Assembly: GCA_014218235.1 (NCBI GenBank) | Contig: CM024756.1 | Span: 69,632,015 to 69,696,014, forward strand | Origin: Colocasia esculenta | Lineage: Eukaryota > Streptophyta > Magnoliopsida > Alismatales > Araceae | Direction of reading: 5' to 3' | DNA length: 64,000 nt | Shown here: in pieces, positions 43,293 to 54,383 of the stretch | Numbering within the stretch: the first letter of the stretch is position 1 | How the letters are laid out: the number at the start of each line of letters is the position of its first letter | The notes under the pieces: model-generated | Seen by the model: the letters and a program-made list of their open reading frames with translations, nothing else | Told to the model about the DNA's origin: nothing | Databases searched by the model: none | Made by a program: the position numbers and the translations under genes

Positions 43293-46200
43293 TGTCACGT
43301 CCCGAGAATTACGCAGTGGATGTTAATAATGCGGAATAATTCGAGTCAATATCCCGAGATGTGGACGGTCAGCAAATAAGCTTCTATCTAGCATGCACTA
43401 AGTGTATAACAACATCCATCATCATAGGCTCAAATATTGAACTCAACTAATCTTGTATTCAAATCTCAATTCATTGTATTCCAAATGGGAACTATTACAT
43501 GACTAAGACTCAATAAAAAAAAGTACATTTTATTCCTCACTTCCTACTACACGTTTTAATGCTCAAAATAAACAAACTATAGGTAGACTCATATTGGAAC
43601 GCTCATCACTTAGATGCATTCCCATCCTCGACTGGCTCTTCCTCTTGAATGTCATAATCACCTAGAATGGTTAAAAGTAGGGAATGAGCAAACTAGCCCA
43701 GTAGGATTTATATCTCAATGTGCGGGCAATGATATAAGTGATTAGCAATTTAGAACTAGGTAAGCACGATGAATGTCATGATATGCATGTACGAATAAAA
43801 TTCATGAAAACATGATACATGAACAAGTTAGATAGAGTGATCCTGATAGAACAAGATCTAGAATGATATAAGATAGAACTAGCAATATTTCACTTTGTAC
43901 AAGCACGCAAAGTTTCACTTGATGTCAATAGCTTTCAAGAACTCGAGATATCACTAATTGCATTAAATGCAGGATGGCCATATGACGCAAGCAAGCAAGC
44001 AAGCAAGAACGCATGAGCATGATCATGTAACACTATTCAGGCACGTAGACACTAATGTACACTAGGAAAGATCCACCAAGAATGTACACCAGAACACGTG
44101 TATGTGGTTATTGTATCTATCATTCAATACGACACGCACGACTCCCAGCGTAGATGCAACGCCAGTAATCATTATACACCATGGTAATAGTATATTTATG
44201 ACTCTCCGTCATTGGGGCTAGGCTGGAGCCCTTGGACACTCGCCGTGTCCGGTCAGCATCTCACTTAAACATTAAATGTAGATATCCACAGTCATTAACA
44301 ATGGGCAATGAGAGTTTCAAGATGTAAGCATGTGTAATGTCATGTTCATGATGATGATGAGAACAAGTAATAAGTAAATTGAACATGATTTCATGAGAAC
44401 AATGGTCAAGAGATAAATTTGGCAGCATAACGGTATGATTTATACTTTAATTCGATCTTTACATTAATGGCTTTAGTCTAGATTGTAAATTGCACTCACG
44501 AGAACAAGATGAGAGAGGAAGTGCACGCTATCTACAGGGAACTTCAATGGTACAACCAACTCGGCCTCCATGTGGGAATCCACGAAGAGCGGAGATTTAT
44601 GGAGGTCTTAGAGACAAGGTCACTAGTCTACCGATTCGGAATGACCGATAGAGAGCTTCCAAATCCCCAAGAAAGGGCTGCCTAGCTGTGCAAGGGTGTA
44701 GTGATGTACGCATCTCAATCCACAATCCACCGGTTTCAAACTTGTGGAAAGCACTTAACATGATGGCACGCAATGAACAATGCATTTAACTACACATGAG
44801 TTTGCAAGATTTTAAGATAATAATTATGATTTTAATCAAGCTAGAACAGTAACAAGAGCGAATCACAAGTTTCATGAATGATCACGTCATTAAGAAGGTA
44901 ATTAGAATAATATTCATGTAATTATAACTTTTAAATGGGTTTAAACACTTTTAAGCCATTAAACAGACATCATGTAATGATCACACCCAAGACAGGCAAA
45001 TTACACACTAGCTACCATGTTAAGCAGACCTCAGGTAAGCTTGGAAATATGCGTCCACCACAGTGGACGCACTTTAAAAATGTATAGTGAAAACCAGCGA
45101 ACGGGGAAAAGTCAAAATTGCGTCCATACTAGTGGCCACCTTCACGCTTGAAATGCGTCGGGGGAAACAGACGCGTTCAAGGAAATTCATTTAATAAAGC
45201 TTGGGCGGGAAAACCACCTGAAACGTCGGGGTATCTAGCCGCGATTCAAACCGACGCTGACTCCCAAGTGGTGTGTAGACCCACGCAGGGCGTTGACAGG
45301 TCTGTGCCGGAGATGCGTTGGGACTGAGGGACGCCTTTCATAGAATCACGTCGTCCAAGAGCGACGCGATTCCAGATTGTTTAAAAATGTCACCTGAACC
45401 GGACGCAGTTCAAGCCTCAGACCGAAAACGCAGAAAAACTGCACTCAACGGGTGTTTGATCCATGCAACGCTTATATCTTCTAAACTAGAGCTTTTCGAA
45501 CAAAAGTCTCAACATGAAAGTTGTAGGGAACATGGAATAGGTGCGAACTATGATTTTTAAATAATTTTAAACGGCCTCGAGATGCATGATAAGTTTTCAT
45601 GAACACAAAAAGTCCTTGACAAGCGCGACTTTGAAAAAACGCCTATAATTCAAAATCTACTCATTGGAATTCAATGAAACCAACTGGAAATGAAACTAGA
45701 CTTGATGTTGTACGCATTGGTATAAGATTTGCTAAGTTTTGGCCTGAGAAAACCTACCGTCTGGGTTGATGAAGTCTCGTTCTTGAGAAATCCCTTGTTC
45801 AGACCACTGTTTGAAGAACGCCTAATACTCCGTGTATACTGCACGAAAATTGTGCATTCCAGTTGGGTTAGGAAGTAGAATTGACCCTCTTTCTAGGGGT
45901 ATAAGACTTGTACGATGGGATTTAGGTTTGACCTACCTTTGGTCGAATCCAAGTAGACATTTGCACAGGTCGTAGCAGACGAACATGGGAAGAAGATGAC
46001 CTTCTTCTGGTCGATCCATAGCTCCCCAGCCACCAAGAGCTCCTCCACACAACCCCAGCAGGTTGTAAACTCGACCATAGGGTTTGGGTGAAGAGTATTC
46101 AAGCAACCATGGGTTTTAGGAGTCCTATTGCAACAAGGAAAGCCAAGTTGCGGTTTCCACCTATTACTTTCTGAATTTGTGGATTTCTTCCTCCATTAGA

Positions 46201-46733
46201 GTGTGTGAGGCTTTAGGAAACCTCCCACCATGGTTAAGTATGAATTTGAGTTGCCAAGAAAGGCTAATTGCCTTGGGATTTGCCCTAATTACCCCCTTCT
46301 ATTTTCAGCCTAATTAGAGTTGCGAATTTCCATGCATTTTCTTGCTTCATTTGAGTTTTGGGCCAAATGTTGTCCATTGGCCCAATTATGATATTGGGTC
46401 ATTAATATATAATGTTGGAAGTCTCTCCAACATTTTTATTTAATTTATGATTGCGTTGTATTTTCGTGTTAACAGTTTTCCGACTTGTTTCCTTATTTGG
46501 ATAATCGGTCACCATGTGATGTACACTTGGTTAAACAGATTTTTTGTCACATGAATTTCTTTATGGAACACTTAGGAATAATGTGTGGGGTTGATTTATA
46601 ATTTTTACAGAAATTTCTGATGTGTTTTAGCACATACGATAAGGATACGCATGTTTAAATACTCTGATATTATGGATATTATTTATTTCCATTTATTTGA
46701 ATTTTTATGTAATTAAATTTCCAAGGTGCTACA
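43293..46733 (-). repeat. Tekay-3 3' LTR
   Basis: TGTCACGTCCC to GGTGCTACA, 3,441 bases. It is related to the Tekay-1 LTR but carries ~440 extra bases at about 45,003-45,445 that are rich in ACGCGTC/GCGTCC words, including the inverted repeat TGCGTCCAC/GTGGACGCA at 45,050-45,071. Confidence 0.88.
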
Positions 46734-47053
46734 CCCTCCCCCACTTAAGAGAATTTGGTCCCCAAATTCATAGATCATTAATTGGATTTTGATAGTTATG
46801 ATCCTTGAGCTCGTTTCGGATTTAATTCCTCTAACTTATTTAAACATCGTGGATGCTAATCCAACATCTACACCTATGGCCACCCGTACTATTCATTTGG
46901 TTCCTTCCGCTCATGTTTTCCTTCCACGGTTGTTATAAATCCATCTTAATCCTCCAGATGAACTATGATATAATTACTAGATTATTCCTTTCTAATTTCT
47001 CCTTAATGATCTCCCCCACTTAGAAATGTACTAATAAGAAAAACATCATATGA
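46734..47053 (-). other. Tekay-3 polypurine tract and 3' untranslated region
   Basis: CCCTCCCCCACTTAAG (a purine tract on the minus strand) follows the LTR end. The next ~300 bases match the Tekay-1 3' untranslated region. No gene. Confidence 0.75.
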
Positions 47054-48107
47054 TCAGTCTAGGGGTTTAACAATCATACCTCCTTCCGGGAGCTCCGCTC
47101 GCGTCATTGCATTCATGCGTCCTTGACACTTTACCACTCCTTGGTTCCTTCCAGCTTGGTCTTTTAGCATGGGACAGTTCAGTATACGATGTTCATGACT
47201 CCCACATCGCAGGCAAGCCCCGGCCTTCTTCCAGCACTTGTCCGCTTGGTGCCCAGACTTGTCGCAAAATTTACAATATTCCACTGTCATTGTTTCTTCT
47301 ACTTTGATCTTTTTTCCCATGCCATAGTCCTTCCCAATGGTCGGCCTTTTGTTGTTGTTGTAGTTGTTGTTATTGTTATTATTGTTGTTGTTGTGTGGAA
47401 AGTTCCAGTTGTATTGAATGTTCCTCTTCTTATGAAGGTCGGCTTTGAAATGTCTTTCCCCCTTATGCCTTCCACCTTAGCCATTGTGTCTTCTACCAGT
47501 TGAGCTCTGTGGACCATCTCAGTGTAGGTTTGGATGTTGTGTGGTCCGAGCTTCTCGATGAACATGGGCCTGAGACCATCCATGAAATGGTTAGCCTTTA
47601 ATCTTTCTGTTCCCACAAGATGTGGGGCATACATAGCCAGATGCATGAACTGAGCTTCATACTCAGCTACGGACATTCTTTTCTATTTTAGTACAGCAAA
47701 CTCCGCTGGCTTCTTCTCCTTGACCCTCTTCGAGAAGTACATTCCACGAAAAATCTCCAGGAAACCTGCCCATTCCAGTTCGCCAACATTAGGCAGGTGG
47801 GCCGATGTGGCCTTCCACCATACTCGGGCATCCTTAGTGAATTGAAAAGTGGCCAGTACCACCTTCTCCCTGTTAGTGCAATGCATCACTTGGAAAATTC
47901 GTTCTATCTCCTCTTGCCAATTCTCTGCCTCGTCTGGGTTAGGGGATCCAGAGAAACGAGGAGGGTTCAAACTCCTAAAGTTACGGTGTAGATCACCGGC
48001 TCCGTTCCAAGCTGCAGCAGCTTGATTTCCAGCCTGAACCACATTTTGCAGGGCCTATGTGAGTACTGCCACTGTTTCTTGCATAGCTTGCCATTGGTTG
48101 CGAGCCA
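47054..48107 (-). pseudogene. gag: Tekay-3 gag
   Basis: Capsid protein of a non-autonomous Tekay element. The start is at about 48,107 (MARNQWQAMQETV), read from the homologous Tekay-1 start. Then come DLHRNFRSLNPPRFSGSPNP and WQEEIERIFQVMHCTNREKV, WWKATSAHL, and the capsid C-terminal part (YEAQFMHLAMYAP, HFMDGLRPMFIEKLGP). An Asn/Thr-rich simple stretch follows, then two zinc knuckles, CKFCDKSGHQADKC and CLRCGSHEHRILNC (about 47,150-47,270). TAG stops lie at about 48,056 (Tekay-1 has CAG at that spot) and at 47,683. A frame change near 47,310 separates the knuckles. The frame ends soon after the knuckles, where pol would follow in a full element. Confidence 0.85.
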
Positions 48108-48327
48108 TTGCGGTTGAGTGAGAGAGTTATGAGGGTTCCTGAGAAAAGGATGGAAACCAATTAATGTCTCTAGATACATTATAAGAGTCAATGGGTAGGA
48201 GTTTTTGTTCATTCTATCATATTCCCAGTCTCTACCCATTCTCACCATGTACTATAATTAATTTCCATGACCTAGGTTCCATAGGTATCTCCTAATCCTG
48301 AGACACACATCCTATTTGGTATTCCTA

Positions 48328-48340
48328 GGCTCTGATACCA
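48328..48340 (-). other. Primer binding site of Tekay-3
   Basis: GGCTCTGATACCA is the exact reverse complement of the initiator-Met primer site, six bases left of the LTR. Confidence 0.9.
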
Positions 48341-48346
48341 CTAAAC

Positions 48347-50341
48347 TATCACGTCCTGAGAATTACACAGCAAATGTTAATAATGCAGAGTAATTCGAGT
48401 CGATATCCCTAGACGTGAAGAGTCGGAAAGTAAGCCTCTAGCTAGCACGCACTAAATGTATAACAATATACATCATCATAGGACCCAAATATTGAACTCA
48501 ACTAATCTTGTATTCAAATCTCAACTCATTGTATTCCAAATGGGAACTATTATAGGACTAAGACTCAATAAAACGAAAAGTACATTTTATTCCTCACTTC
48601 CTACCACACGTTCTAACGCTCAAAATAAACTAACTATAGATAGACTCATATTTGGAACGGTCATCACTCGGACGCATTCCCATCCTCGACTGGCTCTACC
48701 TCTTGAATGTCATAATCACCTAGATGGTTAAAAGCAGAGAATGAGCAAACTAGCCCAGTAGGATTTATATTTCAATGTGCGGGCAATGATATAAGTGATT
48801 AGCAATTTAGAACTAGGTAAGCACGATGAATGTCATGATATGCATGTACGAATAAAACTCATTAAAACATGATACATGAACAAGTTAGATAGAGTGACCA
48901 TGATAGAACAAGATCTAGAAGGATATAACAAGATAGAACTAGCAATATTTCACTTTGTACAAGCACACAAGGTTACACTTGATGTCAATAGCTTTCGAGA
49001 ACGCGAGATATAACTAATTGCATCAAATATAGGTTGGCCATATCACACAAGAAAACAAGCAAGAACGCACGAGCATGATCATGTAACACTAATCAGGCAC
49101 GTAGACACTAATGTACACCAAGGAAAGATCTACCAAGAATGTACACCACGACATGTGTATGTGGTTATTGTATCTATCATTCAACACGACACGCACGACT
49201 CCCAGCACAGATGTAACGCCAGTATTCATTATACCCCATGGTTAATAGTATATTTATGACTCTCCGTCATTGGGGCTAGATTGGAGCTCTTGGACACTCG
49301 CCGTGCCCGGTCAGCATCTCACTTAAACTTTAAATGTAGATACCTACAGTCATTAACAATGGCCAATGAGAGTTTCAAGATGAAAGCATGTGTAATGCCA
49401 TGTTCATGATGATGATGAGAACAAGTAATAAGTAAATTGAATATGATTTCATGAGAACAATGGTCAAGAGATAAATTTTGCAGCATAACGGTACGATTTA
49501 TACTTTAGTTCGATCTTTACATTAATGGCTTTAGTCTAGATTGTAAATTACACTCACGAGAACAAGATGAGAGAAGAAGTGCACGCTATCTACTGGAACT
49601 TCAATGGTACAACCAACTCGGCCTCCATGTGGGAATCCATGGAGAGAGGAGATTTACGGAGGTCTTAGAGACAAGGTCACTAGTCTACCGATTCGGAATG
49701 ACCGATAGAGAGCTTCCAAATCCCCAAGAAAGGGCTGCCTAGCTGTGCAAGTGTGTAGTGATGTACGCATCTCAATCCACAATCCACCGGTTTCAAACTT
49801 GTGGAAAGCACTTAACATGATGGAATTTAATGAACAATGCATTTACCTACACATGAGTTTGCAAGATTTTAAGATAATAATTATCATTTTAATCAAGCTA
49901 GAACAGTAACAATTTTCATGAATGATTACATCATTAAGAAAGCAATTAGAATAATATTCACGTAATTATAACTTTTAAATGGGTTAAACACTTTTAAGCC
50001 ATTTAACAGACATCATGTAATGATCAGACCCAAGACATGCAAAGTACACACTAGCTACCATGTTAAACAGACCTCGAGTAAGCTTGGAAATATGCGTCCA
50101 ACACAGTGGACGCACTTTAAAAAATGTACAGTGAAAACCAGTGAAACGGGGAAAAGTCAAAATCGCATCCATACTGATGGCCGCCTTCATGCTTGAAACG
50201 CATCGGGGGAAACATACACATTCAAGGAAATTAATTTAATAAAGATTGAGATGGAAAACTCCCTGAAACGCGTCGGGGTATCCAGCCGCGATTCAGACTG
50301 GCGCTGACTCCCAGACGGCACATAGACCCACGTGGGGCGTT
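48347..50341 (-). repeat. Tekay-3 5' LTR, truncated
   Basis: It starts TATCACGTCC (G of the usual TG mutated to A) and follows the 3' LTR up to GGGCGTTG, then stops abruptly. About 1.4 kb is missing. It shares the ACGCGTC-rich insert of the other LTR. Confidence 0.85.
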
Positions 50342-50457
50342 GGTCAGACTCTATAAGTCTAGCTCTCAATGATGGTTTGAGCCCCATCACGAACTTCTTT
50401 ACTTTCCAACTCTGCTCATACCTCCTACCTGAGCACCACGTCTACCACGGCCCGCCA
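50342..50457 (-). pseudogene. Gypsy gag fragment
   Basis: In reverse, a start MAGRGRRGAQ at 50,457 is joined to a capsid segment RRRYEQSWKVKKF then MGLKPSLRARLIESD. These are recognisable chromovirus-type gag words with the middle of the gene deleted. It is cut at 50,342 by the end of the Tekay-3 LTR. Confidence 0.65.
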
Positions 50458-50624
50458 TAGCCTGCAAAACAATTAACTAGTTAGAATCTAAGTTACTTGA
50501 TCCTAACCATTTTCTTAACTATCTTTCATTTATCATTAGATATTTTCTACATATATGGACAAATTCTATGAAGACTTTGCAATATTGTGAAGATGATGGT
50601 TTATTCATGTACAATCACAACATT
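50458..50624 (-). other. Leader of the gypsy gag fragment
   Basis: AT-rich leader between the gag start and the minus-strand primer site. No gene. Confidence 0.4.
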
Positions 50625-50638
50625 GGTCTCTGATACCA
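50625..50638 (-). other. Primer binding site, minus strand
   Basis: GGTCTCTGATACCA is in reverse TGGTATCAGAGACC, the initiator-Met site with one variant base. It points left, away from the LTR at 50,643. Confidence 0.75.
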
Positions 50639-50642
50639 TGTC

Positions 50643-51784
50643 TGTAATGACCCTCTTTATACCTGTACGATTATACCAATCCAAAGTGCGGTGGGTCAGA
50701 CTCTATAAGTCTAGCATGTTATGTTGCATTTGAATCTGGAGAAATTTGTATATGGCCAATAAGACACTGCCACCATAGAAGTAATCTGGTACAAGACCGT
50801 AGTAATGCCCCTATGGAACTGTTCAATAAGTTATATGTTCCGAGGGCACAAGAAGAAATCCTGGAGGTGGACAAGTACCACTGGTTAAGGTGGGGAGGGC
50901 TTCCCTCAGTATTGTGCAATAACCAAGACTCTATCACTAATTGTCTAGGTGATGAGTATATGTTCATATGTCTATCTAACTTTTAATGGGTGGTTTGGGC
51001 TATGTCTTGGCAAAATTTGTATATATGTATATGTTATACAAACGTTGTTTTCAGCTTTATAGTGATTTCATTTAATACTTATTTTATTTCCATTCGGGTG
51101 AATGTTTGTAATCATGCTTAATATGCAAACTCTTGAAACTATGTATGACAATTGTACCATGTTAATACTTGAATTTATGTCATCATGATCAGATCTGAAA
51201 TCTCTTTGCAATGTTAAACATTGTGAAGTTAAGATCATGTCTTAAACTCATGCTTTATTCAAGTAGCAATTGTACCCACTTTTGACTTGAGATGTATTTA
51301 GTAAATGATTATTTTGCAAGTAGTATGGTTGCTGAAATCTATATGCAATAAAATGTTTTGAAACCATTATATATATGTTAGATTGGTAATCCATTTTTGG
51401 GTTGCTTGTTGAGTCTTCGTTGTAAACTCATACTTGCTTAACATTTCAGGTGAGACGGCGGATCACAAGACCTTAGTAGCGGGATCGGATTCGGAGCGAG
51501 AGGATTGATTGTGATTGTGTGATTGAGAGATAATTGTATGTGAGGATTTGCTTATGTTATGAACATTGTAATTGAAATATATATAGCATTGTGGACTTAT
51601 TTAATGGACTATGGACTTGATTATTAAAGTTCATGAATTGTGCTTTATTTCCGCTACATTATTATTTATTTGTGAATGAATCAACCTACATTTGATATAC
51701 GTTGGGGTGTGGTCCCCATGTACCACGTCCCTTGGACTCGATGAGAGTTGGTATAACTGGACTGAGTCTAAGTAGGGTGTTACA
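50643..51784. repeat. LTR segment flanked by outward primer sites
   Basis: The left edge is TGTAATGACCC and the right edge is GGGTGTTACA, near-perfect inverted termini. A minus-strand primer site lies just left (50,625) and a plus-strand one just right (51,787). It may be one LTR read two ways or two LTRs fused head to head. A 22-base stretch at 50,694-50,715 is identical to 50,342-50,363 in the gag fragment. Confidence 0.6.
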
Positions 51785-51786
51785 AA

Positions 51787-51799
51787 TGGTATCAGAGCC
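51787..51799 (+). other. Primer binding site, plus strand
   Basis: TGGTATCAGAGCC, perfect, two bases after GGTGTTACA. Confidence 0.85.
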
Positions 51800-52015
51800 T
51801 TGCCCAGCCGGAAGTGCAGGAACTAAGTGCCACAAAGGGCAAAGTGATATGCTATGGGAGCCACCTCTTGAGGACATAACAGCACAAAGTGCTACCTAGC
51901 GGGAGCCACCTCTTGAGCCTGTGGGGGCCACCTCTAGAATCCTGCCTGCATGGGATTTGATTGTGTGCTATATGTGAGTAGCGACGAGGATGTCACTTAT
52001 ATAAGAGGGGTAGAT
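51800..52015 (+). other. Short TRIM-like interior
   Basis: About 230 non-coding bases run from the primer site to a purine-rich tract (AAGAGGGGTAGAT) before the next LTR start. The word GAGCCACCTCTTGAG occurs twice and a variant once (51,861; 51,903; 51,924). Such a short interior between initiator-Met site and purine tract is typical of TRIMs such as Cassandra. Confidence 0.6.
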
Positions 52016-52220
52016 TGTGACACCCCATATAAGAATATGTTAAATGGACTAAATCAGCAAACTACTAATAACTCGTACTAGTCATTCTTAGAGCTCGAGT
52101 AGGAAAGGAACTTTGAAGTTAAGCATGATCAGTTTGGAGTAGTCCCAGGATGGGTGACCTTCTTGGGAAGTCCACCAACTAGCACCGTTGTTGGGCCAGT
52201 TTGTTGGTGGGTCGTCACAG
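52016..52220 (+). repeat. Cassandra-type LTR with 5S rRNA-like segment, partial
   Basis: It starts TGTGACACCCC after a purine tract. At 52,107-52,173 it contains a stretch clearly related to plant 5S rRNA: GAAGTTAAGCATG (box A region) and CCAGGATGGGTGACC (box C region), ending TGGGAAGTCC. LTR-embedded 5S sequences are the defining mark of Cassandra elements. The right end is lost into Sirevirus sequence. Confidence 0.7.
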
Positions 52221-52706
52221 CTGCACCGCCTATGCCTCATGGAGTAGATCAGATATTTATTCTTGTGTCTGACAATCTGAAAGAAATGTCTGAGATTTTG
52301 AATACAAGACTTAATGTCGTTTAGATCTACTTGAGAGAGAACTATGAAGATCTGGAAACAAGACTTGCAAGAATTGAACAGAGGCTCACTGTCCATGCAC
52401 CTCCACCTCCTGCTTCACCTCAGTAGTGCTTCTTTTGATAATGTCAAAGGGGGAGACATCTTCATATTCCTAGATAGACACTTTTGGACCCTTTTCTCTT
52501 TTGTCTTTGTCTGTTGCATGACTGTAGGTGATAGTCATCTATGCCTCATATTCTATAACTTTTTACATGAAATGAAATCACTTGTGTTGAACAATCAGCA
52601 TGTGTGGATTGCTTGTGTACTTGTGTGATGACTATATTTGATAAACTGAGTCACAGTCAAAACTTCTATGAATCATAGTTGCCATCATCAAAAAGGGGGA
52701 GATTAT
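52221..52706 (+). pseudogene. Sirevirus 3' interior fragment with two polypurine tracts
   Basis: The first ~210 bases encode a short tail of helical, charged character (NLKEMSEILNTRL, then LETRLARIEQRL, APPPPASPQ and stop), broken by one TAG at about 52,321. It is followed by TCAAAGGGGGAGA (52,443) and, 240 bases later, CAAAAAGGGGGAGATTAT (52,689) immediately before the LTR. Multiple purine tracts in the 3' end are a Sirevirus trait. Confidence 0.65.
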
Positions 52707-53312
52707 TGTGTCCCTCGTTTTGATGATGTCATGAACCAAGTATAACTATAATAAGTGTCTAAGAATCCTCTAACACATGTTACTCATGAAAGAAAAAACC
52801 ACAAAGTCAAAAAATCATTTGCATGTTGACACACAATGCTCTGAAGGTCGACACACATGGCTTAGTCAATGACTTACTTGTGTGCAGTGAACCACTTGAG
52901 TTGACACTAGACAAAGGCCAGGTCGACACATGCTATCTTTCTAGTAAGCGTTGAAGAGAAAAGAACCACTTGAGTCGACACTAGTCAATGATTAGGACGA
53001 CACATGTTAATCTTCAAGTCAGCGCTAAATGGAAAGGATCAAAAGAGTTCGACTCTAGATGAAGCTCAGGTCGACGCAAGTTCTACGGGAAGTCAACACA
53101 TGTTGAAGGTCACGTTGACTTTACTACTCCAAGAGGTCGACACTTGATAGCAAACAGGTCAACACAAAGCATATTAATAGCCAGTCCCCTCTTAAGTCTA
53201 ATGAATAAGGTCGATGCATGAAGTCATGAGGTCGAAACTACTAAAGTATCTACATTGAGTATAACTCACTTTATAGTGCGCCGACACACTGCACAAGAGG
53301 TGTCGACACACT
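52707..53312 (+). repeat. Sirevirus LTR, 5' portion
   Basis: It starts TGTGTCCCTCG after the polypurine tract. It holds many GTCGACAC/GGTCGACACATG words at irregular 40-60 base spacing, as in Sirevirus U3 regions. It loses that character near 53,312; no TATA or R region is found, so it is truncated. Confidence 0.65.
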
Positions 53313-54149
53313 AATCATTTTCTCCTAGCAAGGAAAGAGATTACCAGCGTGTTCCTTTTTAGGCACATGATCCGAGGCCCAATCATTTGGGATTCTCGGC
53401 GTACCTTATGAGGTTCTGGAAGAGAACCTTTTGGTGCCAAATATCCCCTAACGAATTGGGGATTCAGATGGGGCTCACCAAGAGATTCTGATATGCTAAT
53501 CAAAAGGTGTGCAACATCCTCTTCGTAAGCAATACGCATAAGAAACATAGAGAAGGGGAGAAATAGTGCAGAGAGAGATAGCTTAGGGGAAGAGAAGCTG
53601 ATACATAATTCACAATGGAAAGAAGAGGTGCTGCATCGATGCTTTGTCATGTTTGAAGCCCTGTCGCAGTCCTATTGATGCAGAGCATCGGAATTTATGA
53701 TCAATTAGAGGCATTCGATTAGTAAGCTACTGCCGGAAGAAGAGCTTGATGAATTCGAGTTTGAAGTACAAGCAACTTCGATTGCAAGTGTTGAATTAAT
53801 CAGATCTCGACGCAATTCCCATCTATAGCTAGCGTGTTTAATAAAATCTCCTTCACCTTTAGTGAATTCTCTTGTGCAATCTTTTCTTGTTCCTTCGAAC
53901 AATACATTCATTGGTGCCCGCTCCTGTTGGAGTAGGAGAACAGATCCTACTGTGAGCAACTATCCCATGAGAAAAGTGTTTAAAACTTTAAACTATTTTA
54001 ACATGGTGATTTTGCTATGACAAAACCATTTAAAGACTTTCTCCAAACAAATCTACTGGAAAATATCTCAAAGAACTAAACTTGAATAATACTTTGCATC
54101 AACACTATCTTGAAATTTCCTAAGTCCATAGAGTATACTATGTACCATA
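53313..54149. other. Unassigned; possible LTR end and primer site near 53,912
   Basis: No domain is recognised. The only readable landmark is ACATTCATTGGTGCCCG (about 53,904-53,920), which resembles the LTR end plus TGGTGCC primer site of some gypsy elements. Short frames on the minus strand have no family resemblance. Confidence 0.35.
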
Positions 54150-54383
54150 CTAACTCCGACTGTGGACTCCGGCTCTAGAAAAGTCGAAGTGTTGAACCAT
54201 CCTTGTACTGGACTCCAACTCTTTGGAAGTCGATGTCTGGACTCCAACTCTCCGACTCTCCTAAAGTCGAAGTAAGGTATCGATTGATAAACTCTTCAGA
54301 GAAGTCGAAGTACTCACTATGACTCCTGAGAAGTCAAAGTCTCTATTGTATTCCAACTCCCTAGAAGTCGAAGTATTCACTGA
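54150..54383. repeat. GACTCC / AGTCGAAGT repeat block
   Basis: About seven units of GACTCYRACTCY followed by AGAAGTCGAAGT occur at 25-40 base spacing. The same vocabulary is found near the right ends of the LTRs at 56,040-56,210 and 62,385-62,545. It directly precedes the LTR start at 54,384. Confidence 0.7.

Larger units (their letters stand above)
43293..50341 (-). mobile_element. Tekay-3: gag-only gypsy element, truncated 5' LTR
   Basis: A minus-strand element with a complete 3' LTR (43,293-46,733), polypurine tract (46,734), gag only, a perfect primer site (48,328-48,340) and 5' LTR from 48,347 that stops at 50,341. No protease, RT or integrase. The capacity to move would depend on a helper. 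Confidence 0.88.

Noticed and set aside
52107..52173. A working 5S rRNA gene
   Set aside because: Only about 67 of ~120 bases align, with many changes, and it lies in an LTR-like context. It is a 5S-derived LTR segment.
53315..53650. 111-codon minus-strand frame
   Set aside because: No recognisable domain, no splice context, and position beside a truncated LTR; kept only as unassigned sequence.
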